Positions 1 through 11,527 of a stretch of DNA of 64,000 bases are shown in pieces (the first letter of the stretch is position 1; every line of letters starts with the position of its first letter). Below the pieces are notes generated by a model that worked only from the letters and a program-made list of their open reading frames with translations, made no database searches and was not told the DNA's origin. The stretch is from Nematostella vectensis. Its lineage: Eukaryota > Cnidaria > Anthozoa > Actiniaria > Edwardsiidae. Location: contig NC_064043.1 of NCBI RefSeq assembly GCF_932526225.1, forward strand, positions 6,935,501 through 6,999,500, written 5' to 3'. Position numbers and translations under genes: made by a program.

Positions 1-2270
1 CAATGATATAGGACCACTTACTATGTATAGAATGAATGGACGAAAAGTAGTTACAAAGCAGCGCTGAACATTTAGTGAAGACCGAAACGTTGTTGCGTCT
101 AGTTTTGGTTTTTTCCCCTTTTCCCTATATTGGATATTTAAAAAGATATGAAATCTCGAAATACGTCTCAAGGGAAATGTCTGGATGTATTTGCACGTCA
201 GTTTTAGAATTAGGTTGGGTGATATGATAAAATACATTAAAATCGTGTAACGGCAATGTTCAGGATAACAAAAATATGATTATTATGAAAATTATTAGAA
301 GGCAACTTGTCTAGATCAACCAAAAGTCTTTATGGTTTTGAACAAATAGCTTCAATTAAAAAAAACTTTTTGCGTTTAGCATATTAACTCATTTTAGGTG
401 CTTGATTGCCTTTCTTTACACTGTTTATTCATAAATCTATATGTATCGTTCGCTTCCAGGCCAACTTCCTTTGGGAATAATATTCAAAGTCTTATATTTT
501 TAAAAGAAGTGATATTTTCTCATTCATTTCAACTTGTCAACACATTTTGCTCAAAGTAGTTTTTGTAAAATCCAAGGCCGGGAACACACAACCTTGAAGG
601 ACACAAATCCCAATGCACGACTTAACATTCACAATTGCGTGATCAGTTCAAATGCAGATTGGAGTAAATGTTCCCATTACAGCATAGCCGGCGGACAATA
701 GGGGATGGGGGCGAAGACTTCTTCAACCCAAAGTTTCGCTCAAATGAGCTCCATAGCCGCCATTGCTTATTTTCATGTGTTTTGCTTTTCAAGCAGGGGC
801 ACCGGTTTTCTTTCATGATCTTCCTAATATTTCCCATTACAACTTGTTTGGAATTGAACGCAAAGTTTGATTACGACGCTTTCAACCACTTTCCGAAGGA
901 TTAAGTCTTTTGTCTCGAGGCTTGTAAACTACACACATACATAAAAAAAATGTCAGCTAAAACGGCGAATGACAATTCTACAACAATTCTACGACCGAAA
1001 GGTGCTAATGTAAAACTGAAGGTGGTAAATAAACTTAAGCGATGCCAGAACCATATATTAAATACTAGAAGTTCTCGTGGAGAAGTGTAAGTGCTTGGGC
1101 TCATAAATTGGTTGGTCATTCAATTGCAAGGGTTAAATCTATAATATTTTAGTACATAAAAAAGTACAATAAAGATTAGAAAGAAGTACGATAAAGATTA
1201 GAAAGTAGCAGTTTTCCAAATGAAGAGATCTTATCATAGGGTTACGTAATAATTCTCAATTTTCCATGTTTGACAGGTTTCCACATGATCCCTGCACTTG
1301 ACATTATCGGGGTATTCCTTGGTGTTACGGGGAGCTTTGTTTTTAGTGCCCAAGGATTTTGTACTCTATTTCATTGTCTTGTTCTAAGGTCTTTGTTTTT
1401 TGCTTTTGTTCCATTGTGTTTTTGGTGCTGGTGTTCCGTAACACCAAGAAACTGCCCATTATCGGCAAGTCAAATTTTGTTTTATTGCATCACATTAAAG
1501 AGCATCTTAGTATTCCTTAAATACTTTTTAGGCATTATGCACCATAGAGTTTTATTCATTTGGCTACTGTATAATAACAGAGTATCAAAGTGTTATTAAA
1601 GAGCTATGAACAAAACTGACTGTTTATACGATCGCCAAATTCTGTAAAATGCGTTGGCATTTCGTCGATTTTGTGCTTGTGGCCGTGGTTTAACACATAA
1701 AGTGTGTCATGCCTTTGGGATTGTTCAGTGTATGATCATATCCCCCATGATATTTTCGACAAATATCTGTTTCATAAGCAGGTGACATTTTTAATACACT
1801 TTTTACTCCCACATTTTTAATTTAATTTTAATTTTTAGCTTTTTAAGGCATCCGTTTGCTTTCGAGTCATTTAATTTTATCGTGTTTCTTCGTCTATTCT
1901 AAAAATTTATATATATATATTCTAAATTAATATTTTTGTAGCTTGCCTCATTATCAGGTTAATGGATGAGAGAAAAAAAACAAGTGGTTAATAGTAAAAT
2001 ATCGCGGCGTGATCTAGATATAGCTCAACTATATCTGAAAAAATAGAGAAATGAAATTAAAGTGACAGGAAATGTGATAAACCGCTATATGGCTCTTTTG
2101 TATTTGCTGGCAATAAGCCTCTTTTAGAGCTGGGGAAAAATGAAGGAGTGGGAGGTTTCTTATACCAGCCTAATCTAAAATGCATATTGTTCTGTGCATT
2201 TTCTACTCGGAGCAATTAAAAGTTCATAAACAAGCTATCGCAGCAGGAAGAAGGGAAAAGTGAAGTAACA
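1..2270. other. AT-rich intergenic DNA, no gene seen
   Basis: No reading frame here looks like a protein family or an exon with convincing splice borders. The open frames are short and of low complexity. The stretch is AT-rich with a short TA run near 1906-1920. I see no tRNA, rRNA or clear repeat structure. Confidence 0.5.
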
Positions 2271-4359
2271 TTAAGGGGAGATTCCTATCAAAGAAGTGCC
2301 AAATTTGGGGTTTGTATTTAAAAAGTGACTATTTCATTACAATTGGTCAGATTTCCATAAAACTTGGTACAAATGTTCTCAATAAGGTTATCTACATCAT
2401 CATGTAATTATATGTGAATACTAATGAGCCCCTGGTTAAATATTAACTCTCAAAGGGAATATTTCAAAACGCTTTATTAAAACTGCCCCCACCATTTTTT
2501 ACACTTTCTATTTACATTGAAGGCTTTATATTGCATACACACATCATGGACATAAGGAAAAACAAACCTATGGGACAGTTTGTTGATAAGCCAATTCTGG
2601 TTACCATAGCAACCAAAACCTCTTCATGAAGACTTATACTGGTATATCACAGGCTAGGTTTAAGTTTTTTGAAAATGCTCCCATAGGTTTGTAATATGGA
2701 CTATACACTACAAGTCTTCCAAATTTGAGCTAAAACCGTTAAATACCTGTCAAGATACTTAAGGGGGGCAATAAATTAATACGGAAATTAGTGTATTTGA
2801 GAAATCAGCTCTTAAAGTTTGACAAATGAGTTTTGAAAGCAAAACCACTCCAGTTAGGCTTTATGCTTGGTATAGAATAAATTAGACTGCCATAGAATCA
2901 CAATTTATCATCTACTTAATGTTTCTTTGCCCTTTTCTTCCTCCTATGGCTAGTTGAGGGCCCTAAGTCATGTCCTAGCTCATTAAAGCCTCCTGCCTCA
3001 TATGTTGTGCCTTCCCGTTCTAACCTAAGCTCTTCGTCCCTCTTCCTTGCCAAACTCCTTGCCTGTCTGTACTTCTTATGCTGGTCACTAGCCCTCTTCT
3101 CTGCCTTTTCTACTCTCCCCCTATCTCTTCTCTTACTCTCTTTCTCTGTATGACTACCCACTTCAATCCCCGCCCTTCTCATGATTTCATGCTTCCCGGT
3201 AGCACCCAGACTGAAGTGGATAGCCGCAGACCCAACATCCATCTCCACTCTCTCCCTACCATGCCATTTATGCTTTGGGCACCTGGCCCACACCAAAGCA
3301 TTTAAAGATTCATTGGCATTCTGGGTGTAGCCAGGGAGACACCTCGCCAACAGAGCAGGATCTGTTAGCCGAGTATAGATGGGCTCCAGGCTTCATGTCA
3401 CAATCATGGCAATGAACAAACAAACTGCTGCACATTCCATGCCTATTAGTGGTCATCTCTTTTAGTTCAAATTTACCTAGGGAAAAGTTAGATCAATATT
3501 AGGAACATAATTAAGCTTAAGCCATCGACAAGTGAAGCGGTTACGGGTGATATTAAAGTATATAAGAAAGCATTTTTACTTACCAGCATCGCACGTGGTG
3601 TTAGCATGTAATCGCTTGGCAAAGTTGAGAAGACTCTGCATCGAAACAAAACGATATCCAGTGGCTGATTCACCCTCAGCTTCAAAAGCATTTAAGCTAT
3701 CATCAGAAGATAAATCTTCAAGAACATCATGAAGCTTCTGAGCCGAAGCACTTGACTGAGGAGGAGGAACTTGCTCGCTCACAACATCGTCGTCACCGAC
3801 GAACGCGATCTCAGTAACCTGCCGTATTTCTCGTTGATCCTGAGCTTTCTTGTCTTGTTTCTTAGTTCCTTTGAACGTAGATTTCCTCTTTCTTGTGTTA
3901 GTCTGGACTACAGATTGTTTGTAGCCGTGTTTTGAGCCCTTTGGCATGGTTAAGAAGCGTATAATTTTCGTGGGTCGAGTGTAAATAAAGCGAATTTTAG
4001 ATTTGAGACTTGGACGCGCTGAAACAGCAACCAGGCCTCTAAAACTAGCTTTGGAATAGCCGGAATGGACATCAAAGGAGTCTGGAACCGAAACCAACCA
4101 TTTAATTTTATGCTGGGGTCGCTTTGTGCTGAAAAAAGGGCGCAAAACAAAAGAAAGCTATCTCGTTACCATGGTAACGGATAACTCACAACATCGTATG
4201 CCTCAGTATTTGTCTTTTTTATGGGTATTTCTTTTAGAATTTAGCATAAAAAGGTATAGAACAGAAAAGTATAATGCTTGAACAGTATTTAGAAGCACTT
4301 ATTAGAAAATCATCACTTTTTTTATTTTTTTGGATTTTTTGATAGGAATCTCCCCTTAA
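2271..4359 (-). mobile_element. TTAA-flanked DNA transposon with 18-bp terminal inverted repeats
   Basis: The left end (2271-2292) reads TTAA followed by GGGGAGATTCCTATCAAA, and the right end (4338-4359) is its exact reverse complement, so both ends border on TTAA. A TTAA target duplication is known for piggyBac and Kolobok elements. Inside, on the - strand, lie two exons of a transposase whose C-terminal part resembles the domain often labelled Mutator-like transposase in cnidarian and arthropod proteins. TTAA borders do not fit classical Mutator (8-11 bp duplications), so I lean to Kolobok-like; this is inference. The element seems internally deleted and probably cannot move by itself. Confidence 0.8.
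2916..3947 (-). pseudogene. Internally deleted transposase (Kolobok/Mutator-like domain)
   Basis: Exon 1 runs from ATG 3947 to a GTAAGT donor after 3584 and codes for about 121 residues: a basic Lys/Arg-rich start (MPKGSKHGYKQ) and then an acidic stretch. Exon 2 starts at 3476 after CCCTAG and opens with a segment holding Cys-x-x-Cys (residues HCHDC). Near 3370-3390 the frame breaks, and the sequence continues in another frame with the C-terminal core LARCLPGYTQNANESLN, ending at 2916 in a Lys/Arg-rich tail. The intron phase (1) matches on both sides. Family members are usually several hundred residues longer between the Cys-rich start and the NANES motif, so most of the catalytic middle is missing. 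It sits within matching inverted repeats (2271-4359), which supports its being the element's own transposase. The exact superfamily is unsure. Confidence 0.72.
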
Positions 4360-5884
4360 GGCTGGGCAATATTCATTAGTAGAAATGTCCGTCAGTCTAT
4401 TTGTAAAACCCCTGAAATATCCTGTTTGCACTCCGCACGACAAATTTTCCAGTCTCATGGGATGGGGGAAGCGATGCGCATTTTATCATATTTTAATGTT
4501 GAAATTTTGAATATTATTGAAAAAACTGCCACCATTTCATAAGAATGAATTATTTGCTTTTATGAACTATATGGAATAGAATCCAGAAAGTGTCTTAACT
4601 CCAAATGAGTTTTTCCGCTAAGTCCAGCTTTTCAGGATTTCCATATGAGTTCATTATTGACGACATTGCTGAATTACAATCTAAATGTGCACTCATGGGA
4701 AAAGACTGTCTAACCACTTGTTTCGCTTTGTTTTTGCTTCTTCCAATTTTTGAGGCAGGTGCGAAACTGACAGGTGCAAATAGACGAGCGTCATCAAAGT
4801 AAGCCTTGCGACGCCTCGTCCTCTGTTGTCAAATAGTGACGTCACTAACCGACAAGCCGCTCAGCCAATAGTAGTCCAGACCTGGGACTCTCTTTGCGCT
4901 CGACATTCTGGCCTAAGCCAATAGAAGCCAGTGAACGAGGCTAAGCCTTGCGCACTTCTGGTAAGGCTTAGCTTATGGTCATGCATGAATGGTTAATAGT
5001 GAAGTGTTTTTTTTGACAATTTCGCGTTCGTCGCAGTATAAACTGATGTTAAATCTTTTATGTTTTATGAAAACCATCTTTAGGGAGTACATTTCCAAAA
5101 CTTCTGAGCTCGAAGATACTATAATTTGTTAGATATCTAACCATATCTAACCGAAACTTGACCATATGGATACAAACAGCTTCTCGAAATAAACAATGAC
5201 CTTTCAAATTAAGCGAATTCTACTTGAAAACACGTCGTTTAATGTCTTCTTACCCAAATAATGACAAGAAAACACTAGGTGTGACCTGGTAAAAGTCTTG
5301 TTTAAATAGCACACACGCTTTTATTTTAGCCTAACATCTAAAGACATACTTATTCGCTTTTTTTTGTTTTAGATTAAAAACGTATTGATCAGTTTCCACG
5401 TTGTTGGCTAAATAAGTGAAACCACCTTGGCTAATTACTAACTGTTTGCCCGAGGGAACTTATTTGAGTGGAGTGAGAGGTTGATGATTTACTTATCTAA
5501 AGATCGTATGCCTACTGGCTTACTCACTCTTGGCAGCTAATTTGCAAACATGTTTTGCTATTGACAATTATTTGATATCTAGAGAAAGACCTCTCTCCAC
5601 CACACTTGAGCAGGACAAATTTACTAATTATGACCGAAAGAAAAGAACAGGAAACTTGGCAGTAAAGGTGAGAGAACACATTGCACCCAACGCGTTCATT
5701 GTTCACCACCACTCTACACTTTTGCGTCAGAACTTCAGGAAAAGGACTATACCACCTAGCCCTTTTAATCACGATTAATCGAATTGTCCTTTTGACGTCT
5801 GAGAAAGGGAAAGATCTAAAGCCGCCTATTCTATTCCGAAACAGTTAAAACAAAAAAAGCAGCCACGATAATGAAGACCATTGC
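4360..5884. other. Intergenic DNA with CRE and CCAAT-like motifs
   Basis: No convincing exon is seen. A denser patch at 4800-4980 holds one TGACGTCA (4837-4844) and two CCAAT motifs about 60 bp apart (near 4866 and 4919), so it could be a promoter or CpG-richer control region, but no adjoining first exon can be named. The open frames at 4605-4802 and 5524-5778 have no family resemblance. Confidence 0.35.
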
Positions 5885-6057
5885 AATGGCAGATCCAGGG
5901 GGCCGGTTTCCTCCTCTTCGGACCAAAATTTTATAATAAACGAGTGGAAGCTGAAATTAACTTCCCGCTATATGTTTTATATATTGGTGCCCCTCCTTTA
6001 TTTCGGTGCCCCCCCCCCCCCCTTCCCCTCGGAAAATCGTGATCCGCCCCTGTACTG
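5885..6057. repeat. MITE-like repeat with G/C run, hAT-type end motif
   Basis: The left end holds GCAGATCCAGGGGGCC and the right end ATCCGCCCCTGTACTG, roughly inverted versions of CAGGGGCGGATCCAGG, a terminus common in hAT-related MITEs. A 16-C run sits in the right half. No coding potential. Target duplication not resolved. Confidence 0.45.
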
Positions 6058-6128
6058 AATACTTGATATTATTTTTCAGCAGATAAGTCTGTCAGCGTCA
6101 CAACCCACTGAGGACTAATGTCCTAAAG

Positions 6129-7088
6129 ATGAACTTCTCGTCACAATTCGACGGAAATTTCAGTGATGCATTTAGTGGTATTTGTATAAACTCCGATGCC
6201 CGGATACCAGAGTATCAAGAATTCGCCAGGAATAACTCCGAGTTCGCGGCGCTCCTAGCCGCTGTGAACACCGCTCTACCTGTACTATCTGTCGGAGGTA
6301 ACGCGCTGGTAATGATGACGATCGCTCTTGTCCGTGAACTGCGAGTCCCCGCCAATCTCCTATTGTTCAGCCTTGCCGCCAACGATGTCCTGACTGGAAT
6401 TGTCATTCAAACCGCACACGCTGGTACCATCATCCGAGTTCTATTAGAACCACATGGACAACTTTGTCAGTCAGACTTTAGACTGCTGCTAGATATCGTT
6501 GGAAGTTTGTCTATTACATGTGGCTTGACTACACTCTGTCTTGCTACTGTTGACCGCTTCATTGCGATCACTCGGCCGTTACGCTACATCACATTGGTGA
6601 CCAAGAGCAAGACCTACACTGCTATCGTAATCTCGAGCATCGCATGCCTGGCGCTCTCCCTGATCCGCGTGTTCTTGACGCCTTATTTCCCCGCCGTGGT
6701 GACCCTTTGGTACCTGTATCTTCTGTGCCTCTGCGTCATCATGGTGTTTCTGCATTTGCGCCTCTATCGCATCTCGCGCAAGCACTCCATCGCCATCGCT
6801 GCCGAGAACAAGCGCTTCGATCCCGCGGTGAACACCCTCTCGGAGCGCAAGGCTCTGAAAACTGTTCTCATCATTACATTGACTCTGGTTTTCTGCTTTG
6901 TTCCGGTCTCCCTGTTCGGCATCCTAGTAAAAGGGATAGGGACTGAAGAAGTCAGAATCAACCTGGTGCCTCTTTTCGTAACGCTGTTACTTATGGCTCC
7001 GAGTATAAACCCCTTCGTATACTTCATCTTCAGCGCGAAAATTAGAAGGAGGATCTGCAAGTTGGCGAAACGATTCTTCAGGAAATAA
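6129..7088 (+). CDS. Rhodopsin-type (class A) G protein-coupled receptor, intronless
   Basis: A 319-residue seven-helix receptor in the plasma membrane, expected to signal through heterotrimeric G proteins; ligand unknown. Visible class A marks: N-terminal NFS sites (residues 2 and 10); GN in helix 1 (57-58); LAAND in helix 2 with Asp86; Cys113 at the start of helix 3; DRF (142-144) in place of DRY; NPFVY (294-298) in helix 7; a short basic tail with Cys310. The second extracellular loop is very short and has no cysteine, and helix 6 has FCFVP without the usual tryptophan. A short loop lacking that cysteine is a habit of the melanocortin/adenosine/cannabinoid group, so a MECA-like receptor is plausible but unproven. 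The ATG at 6129 gives a full helix 1 with a normal N-terminus. One exon, as often in cnidarian GPCR expansions. GC is higher than in the flanks. Confidence 0.93.
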   Translation: MNFSSQFDGNFSDAFSGICINSDARIPEYQEFARNNSEFAALLAAVNTALPVLSVGGNALVMMTIALVRELRVPANLLLFSLAANDVLTGIVIQTAHAGTIIRVLLEPHGQLCQSDFRLLLDIVGSLSITCGLTTLCLATVDRFIAITRPLRYITLVTKSKTYTAIVISSIACLALSLIRVFLTPYFPAVVTLWYLYLLCLCVIMVFLHLRLYRISRKHSIAIAAENKRFDPAVNTLSERKALKTVLIITLTLVFCFVPVSLFGILVKGIGTEEVRINLVPLFVTLLLMAPSINPFVYFIFSAKIRRRICKLAKRFFRK

Positions 7089-7212
7089 ATAATTTGATTA
7101 ACCCTGAAGTGCAGAATGTTCACTTTTATTTTCAAGAAACCTACACAAATCCTCAAAAGTGAAGGAGGTGAGGCAACCGGAAGAAAACGGAAAAAAAAAA
7201 TAACACACTCAA

Positions 7213-7255
7213 GGGTCCAGGGACCCTATAACGGGTCCAGGGACCCTATAAAAGG
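7213..7255. promoter_or_regulatory. Twice-repeated inverted repeat next to a TATA-like box
   Basis: GGGTCCAGGGACCC occurs at 7213-7226 and again at 7233-7246; each is two 6-bp arms (GGGTCC/GGACCC) around AG, and the copies are exactly 20 bp apart. TATAAAAGG follows at 7247-7255. The layout resembles paired sites for a dimeric factor beside a TATA box, but no downstream + strand gene starts nearby, so function is a guess. Confidence 0.35.
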
Positions 7256-7849
7256 GGTGGACAAACTAGAAAATGGGTAAATGGTGCTAGAGGAATTTTA
7301 GGCTGAAGTATATAATACACCTGTGTACATATTACAACTGAAGAGATGACATTGTTGTACAGAACTTTGAACTGGATCAAAGAGACGTTTTTGTACTTTT
7401 AATTCTAACCGAAGACAGGGCTTATCCCTTATTTTTAAAAAAAAAAAAACAAGAATTCCAAACATGATTTATACCCGATTTAGCTAGATCACGGCTGGTG
7501 GTTGATCTGCGCCATGCGCGGACAAAATGCAGATCGCTCCGAGTGTGTCGAGTTTCGGCAGCATCTCATTTCTTTTTTCGCCCCTTTTTGTCAATGATGA
7601 AAAGAAATAAAGCTCTATCGTTGTCTTCACAAGACATGGTGACATGTTTTATTCAAAACCTACTGTAAACAATGGTCGTGTTTTGACTCCGCCTCTCATT
7701 TTGAAGGGAGTAAAAAGAGGTGGGAGCATTGTTTTGAAGTATCCCGTAATACACCTTCCACCATTTTTACCTGTGTAACAAGAATTTAACAAAATGTTTT
7801 AATCAAATAGAAAAAATATATATAGTATATTATATAGTAAACAAAGAAA

Positions 7850-8170
7850 TGTCTTAGTATCATAATGTCATTATTTAATATTGTACATGGCAACAAGTTT
7901 GGTTGCCATATGATGTTTCCTTTTTTTATTTTGATGACGTCAGAATATTTTTGCTTCTAGTGACGTCATCAATGACGTCACAAATCACGTGACCACAGTT
8001 TTGCACCTCCCTTGACACATAAATGACACCTGCCAAGTTTGGTTGTCATACGATGCTTTTAACGGACGGACGGACGGACATCGCGTCAAGAAAAATCGAG
8101 TCGATGAGTTACCAATCATTTGTTACCATATTTTATAGGTATGGGGTTCCGCTCAAGCGGCGCTAGTGTG
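7850..8170. repeat. Interspersed repeat with three CRE sites and GGAC microsatellite
   Basis: Three perfect TGACGTCA palindromes (7935-7942, 7961-7968, 7973-7980) and CACGTG (7986-7991) lie within 57 bp. The phrase AAGTTTGGTTG occurs twice (about 7898 and 8037), and a GGAC run follows near 8063. The mix of internal repeats suggests a dispersed element rather than a gene promoter. A TATGGGGTTCCGCTC motif near 8139 resembles the TATGGGGCTCCGCGC at about 30645. Confidence 0.45.
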
Positions 8171-9524
8171 ACCTCCGCTATAAAAATTAATTTATCAATT
8201 CAATTTAATTTTTTTTAAAACATTTTTAAACCAAATTTTTCTTTTTTTTTACATAAAGATTTTTTAGAGCTACTTTTTAGGTACTTAGCTAATTAGTTTT
8301 TGTGTGATTTTCACAAGCGCCGTTAAATCGGATACCAATCTGGCGCTGACATTTTATGAGCCGGTCAGACATACGTCGATTTTATTTTAAAACCAAAAAG
8401 ACTAGTTGCTGGATCGGAATGCAGGCTTGGTGAAACATCACACAGCTATTGTGGATTTTTGCATTTCGCAACGTATCCTAAGACTTTATATCATTACTAT
8501 AGCTAAATGATAATATTGTAATATCACCATTTTACAGGTTATTTTATAGCAAATAAATTACCCAAGAAAAAATGGTCTTTATGATAGTCATATTTCTCGG
8601 ATATATTTTTTACTACGTAATGAAATAAAGAAAAAGAAAATTCACTATTAGAAGTTTGAAGACTGCCTCAAAATGGAACATCTTTAGCTGTAAAGAGGAT
8701 GTAGGCCTTACCAAATGTTTTTTTTTTTTAAGTTGATTCTCTTAACCTAGCCGGACGATTTCTAATATTTTAAACATGGATGAATTTTAATATGAAGTAC
8801 CAATTACAGATAGCGGTCTAGAATTGGTTTTGCTGAACAGCTCTTCTTTAAATCCTTGTAATTGACTTTTTAAGAACGATTTTCGCAGTTCTTTGAACTA
8901 ATATTAATGAGTAGTCATCTACAAGGAATTCAAGATGTGCTGCTTTACCTAAAACAATTTCTGCCTGCTACCTTAAAAGCCCAAGAACATAACTTACTCT
9001 CTCTTTTTTTAGGTTACACCAAAGTTTCAGTATAAAGATGTCTTCAAAAAACCCTACTCTATATGTGGTCATGAAAGCTCTCTTCATGGTTCTCATAACT
9101 TATTCCCACCAATGCGAACATAGTTCCTCGCAACATAACATAGCTCTTCTGGAAAACTCTTAAAAAACACTGACCGTCTCCGACATACTTGATTGTGCCA
9201 CGCTGTGTAGACAAGAAGAGTGTTGCCGTAGTGTGAACGTCGACCTTTCAACAATGGAGTGTGTCCTCAATCATGCAACACTTTCAATGTTTCCAAACCA
9301 TGTGGCACTGAATAGAGGCGTACTTTACCTTGACTTGCTAAAAAAGCCGGCTTTTGAAGGTAATTTATAACTGCTTGAGAACATCTAAATTTGTGTATTT
9401 GAAAAAATCGGACAGTCAGTTGAGCATACAAACCCATGTGAGTTAATCTTTCATGAACGTCTTCATGGCTTTTACAGACCGATCATTGTCTATGTTGCCA
9501 CGATATTACCGAGGCAATTATAAT

Positions 9525-9712
9525 AAATCAGGGCCGAAACAGGGAGTGGGATACTGGGGGCACGTATCCCCCCCCCAAAAAAAAAAAAAAATATTTTCAA
9601 AAATTATAAGGAAACCACCAGAAGTGCGTGGCCGTGCCCCGAATTTTTTTCTTAATGTTTTTGTATTGCGCCCCCCCAATCTTACGTGGCCTGCTACGGC
9701 ACTGCATATAGA
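9525..9712. repeat. MITE-like repeat, family with GGGGGCACGTRYCCCCCC core
   Basis: A non-coding repeat in intron 1 of the pseudogene with a G run/C run pair, an AATTATAAGGAAA stretch and the end CTGCTACGGCACTG. Related copies occur at 23103-23286 and 41496-41590. The shared order (G-run, C-run, TTATAAGRRAATGACCA, GCGT) defines a dispersed family. Confidence 0.5.
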
Positions 9713-10640
9713 TTCCAATAGTACTAAACCTTCGACGTATGTGTATACAGTGGTAACTACATTTTAAGCTGCTGACCTCAGCTCGGCGACCCCTCGTCTC
9801 GGTCCTGATTGCCACCCAGTAGATGTACCACTGTATAATATACCTTTAACCTTCTGCAGTTTCATTGATTTCCGATCTTAGGTCCTTCCGTGTCTCTGTT
9901 ATCTGGATGACATATGCTAGGCCTTCCGGCCTTTCTCAACTGATTGACCGAGCCAACTTGACTGTTTTTTGTTTGTTTGTTTGTGTGTTTTTTTAAAGTT
10001 ATCTTTGTCTTTATAGATGTATGTACTTTCGACAAATCGTTTGCCGCCTGTATGGGTTCACTCATGACCCTGCAGGGAATTTTAAATGGGTTATCTTAAG
10101 AGGAGCTACATCATCTTTAGGGACTGGGCCAGATGCAGACCACACATTCTCAAAAACCGATCGGGAAGGTTATGAAGTCTATGTACTTCTCAGAAATGTG
10201 ATAACGGTGCATTTTCGCTATCTGTTTAAACACATCATTAAAGTTCTTTACGTGGCGGTCTTCAGCACTAGGGTTCGCCAGCTATTTGTTGTTGTTATGA
10301 TTTGTTTAACACATGCTGGAAATTTTGGCCAATTAGACACCTCGTTTTGCTGCCGTATATGATTCTTCTCATGTCTTTGTTCTTTCCCGTTTTAATTCAA
10401 GACTGATTTTGCGCTTTTATCAAGGTAAGAATTTTAAGTGTAATTGTGAGCCATTTTAAAGGTCAAAATTGGTGGATATGAGAACGACTTCTATGCATTT
10501 ATACGTCTTTATTTATGCCATTTTTGCTGGGTTTCTATAGTTGGTGTTTAATTGTGTGTTTTTTTAAGATGAATCACTTGACCCGCGTTGTCTTTTGAGG
10601 ATAAACTTTTCAGCCTCGAATACGTATAAGATTAGAGCTG

Positions 10641-11040
10641 GGCAAGAAAAAGAAACAGGATTTTTTTTTTTTTTTTTTTTTTTTTTTGGGGGGGGGCGCT
10701 TCTTACACTTGCCCCAGCTCTCTCGCAGCCATACAAAAAGCTAACAAAACAAACTACGAACTAACGGTTTCGCGTATTCGCGGACAAAAACTGCTCTGAA
10801 ACTCACCAAAACCGCCAGCTACGCAGAGAGGAGGAGTACTACGATTATTTAGCAAAAGATGTAAAGTCCGAGGGGTTCGCAGATCAAAAAGGTTCGACTG
10901 ATACCAGCAGTATAGAAATCGTCCAGTGGCTTTTTTATCGAGTTTAAAATTGTGAGAAGAGATATTTTAGACGAGGCTGCAAGAATGGGCGTGTCGCCAT
11001 CGCAATACAAGAACTTCCTGCGAGTATAGTGTTTAGCAAT
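10641..11040. other. Intron 2 DNA with a T/G homopolymer block
   Basis: Opens with about 27 T followed by about 8 G (near 10660-10697). The sequence after it is less AT-rich than its surroundings and might be an old repeat, but no family or frame is recognised. Confidence 0.25.
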
Positions 11041-11395
11041 TAATTGTGTATTTGTTTACCTCGTGAACATTAAAAGCAACTTTCTGAACTCGAGTGAGAC
11101 CCAGCTCAGTTTGCTTAGCTGCTCCATAACAGTGGAAACGAGCAGCATTTATTACAAGCGGTCCAGCCTTCAGTCAACAAGTACAAACCTCCAGCACTTG
11201 CCACCTTTGTTGTAAGAACAGTGAATGGGGAGAGGCGTGTCGGAAAGAACGAGGCGCAAAATGTCTCGAGCAAGATATTATGTATTGGTGCTTTTAACCT
11301 GCCTGAAGACGTGCTTCTTTATCGGCAGTTATCAAGGCTTTTTGTAACGACACAGACGATGGGTTTATTTGAATATGAGATAAGCCAGGCGCTCA

Positions 11396-11527
11396 CACAG
11401 GGGGGTGCGCAGGATGCGCGCGCAACAACCCTCCCCCCCCGGCCACCAAAAAGTGGGCCATTTCGTATTGAATTATCGTTAAACACCATCCTTTGTCCAT
11501 ATGATGCCTATGGCTGCGCACCCCCTA
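11396..11527. repeat. MITE-like repeat with GGGGGTGCGCAG ends
   Basis: GGGGGGTGCGCAGG near the left end and GCTGCGCACCCCCTA at the right end are inverted versions of each other about 110 bp apart. No coding potential. Lies in intron 2 of the PAN/MAM pseudogene. The 140-codon open frame through it (11221-11643) looks accidental. Confidence 0.4.

Larger units (their letters stand above)
7089..9037. other. Intergenic DNA after the GPCR, with repeats
   Basis: Non-coding. It contains the paired inverted repeats at 7213-7246 and a CRE-rich repeat block at about 7850-8170. A polyadenylation-like AATAAA occurs at the GPCR stop (about 7083) and another at about 7604. The rest is AT-rich with no exon seen; splice acceptor and coding start of the PAN/MAM pseudogene follow at 9011-9038. 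Confidence 0.4.

Noticed and set aside
10891-10905. GGTTCGACTGA as a tRNA B-box
   Set aside because: No matching A-box or cloverleaf around it.
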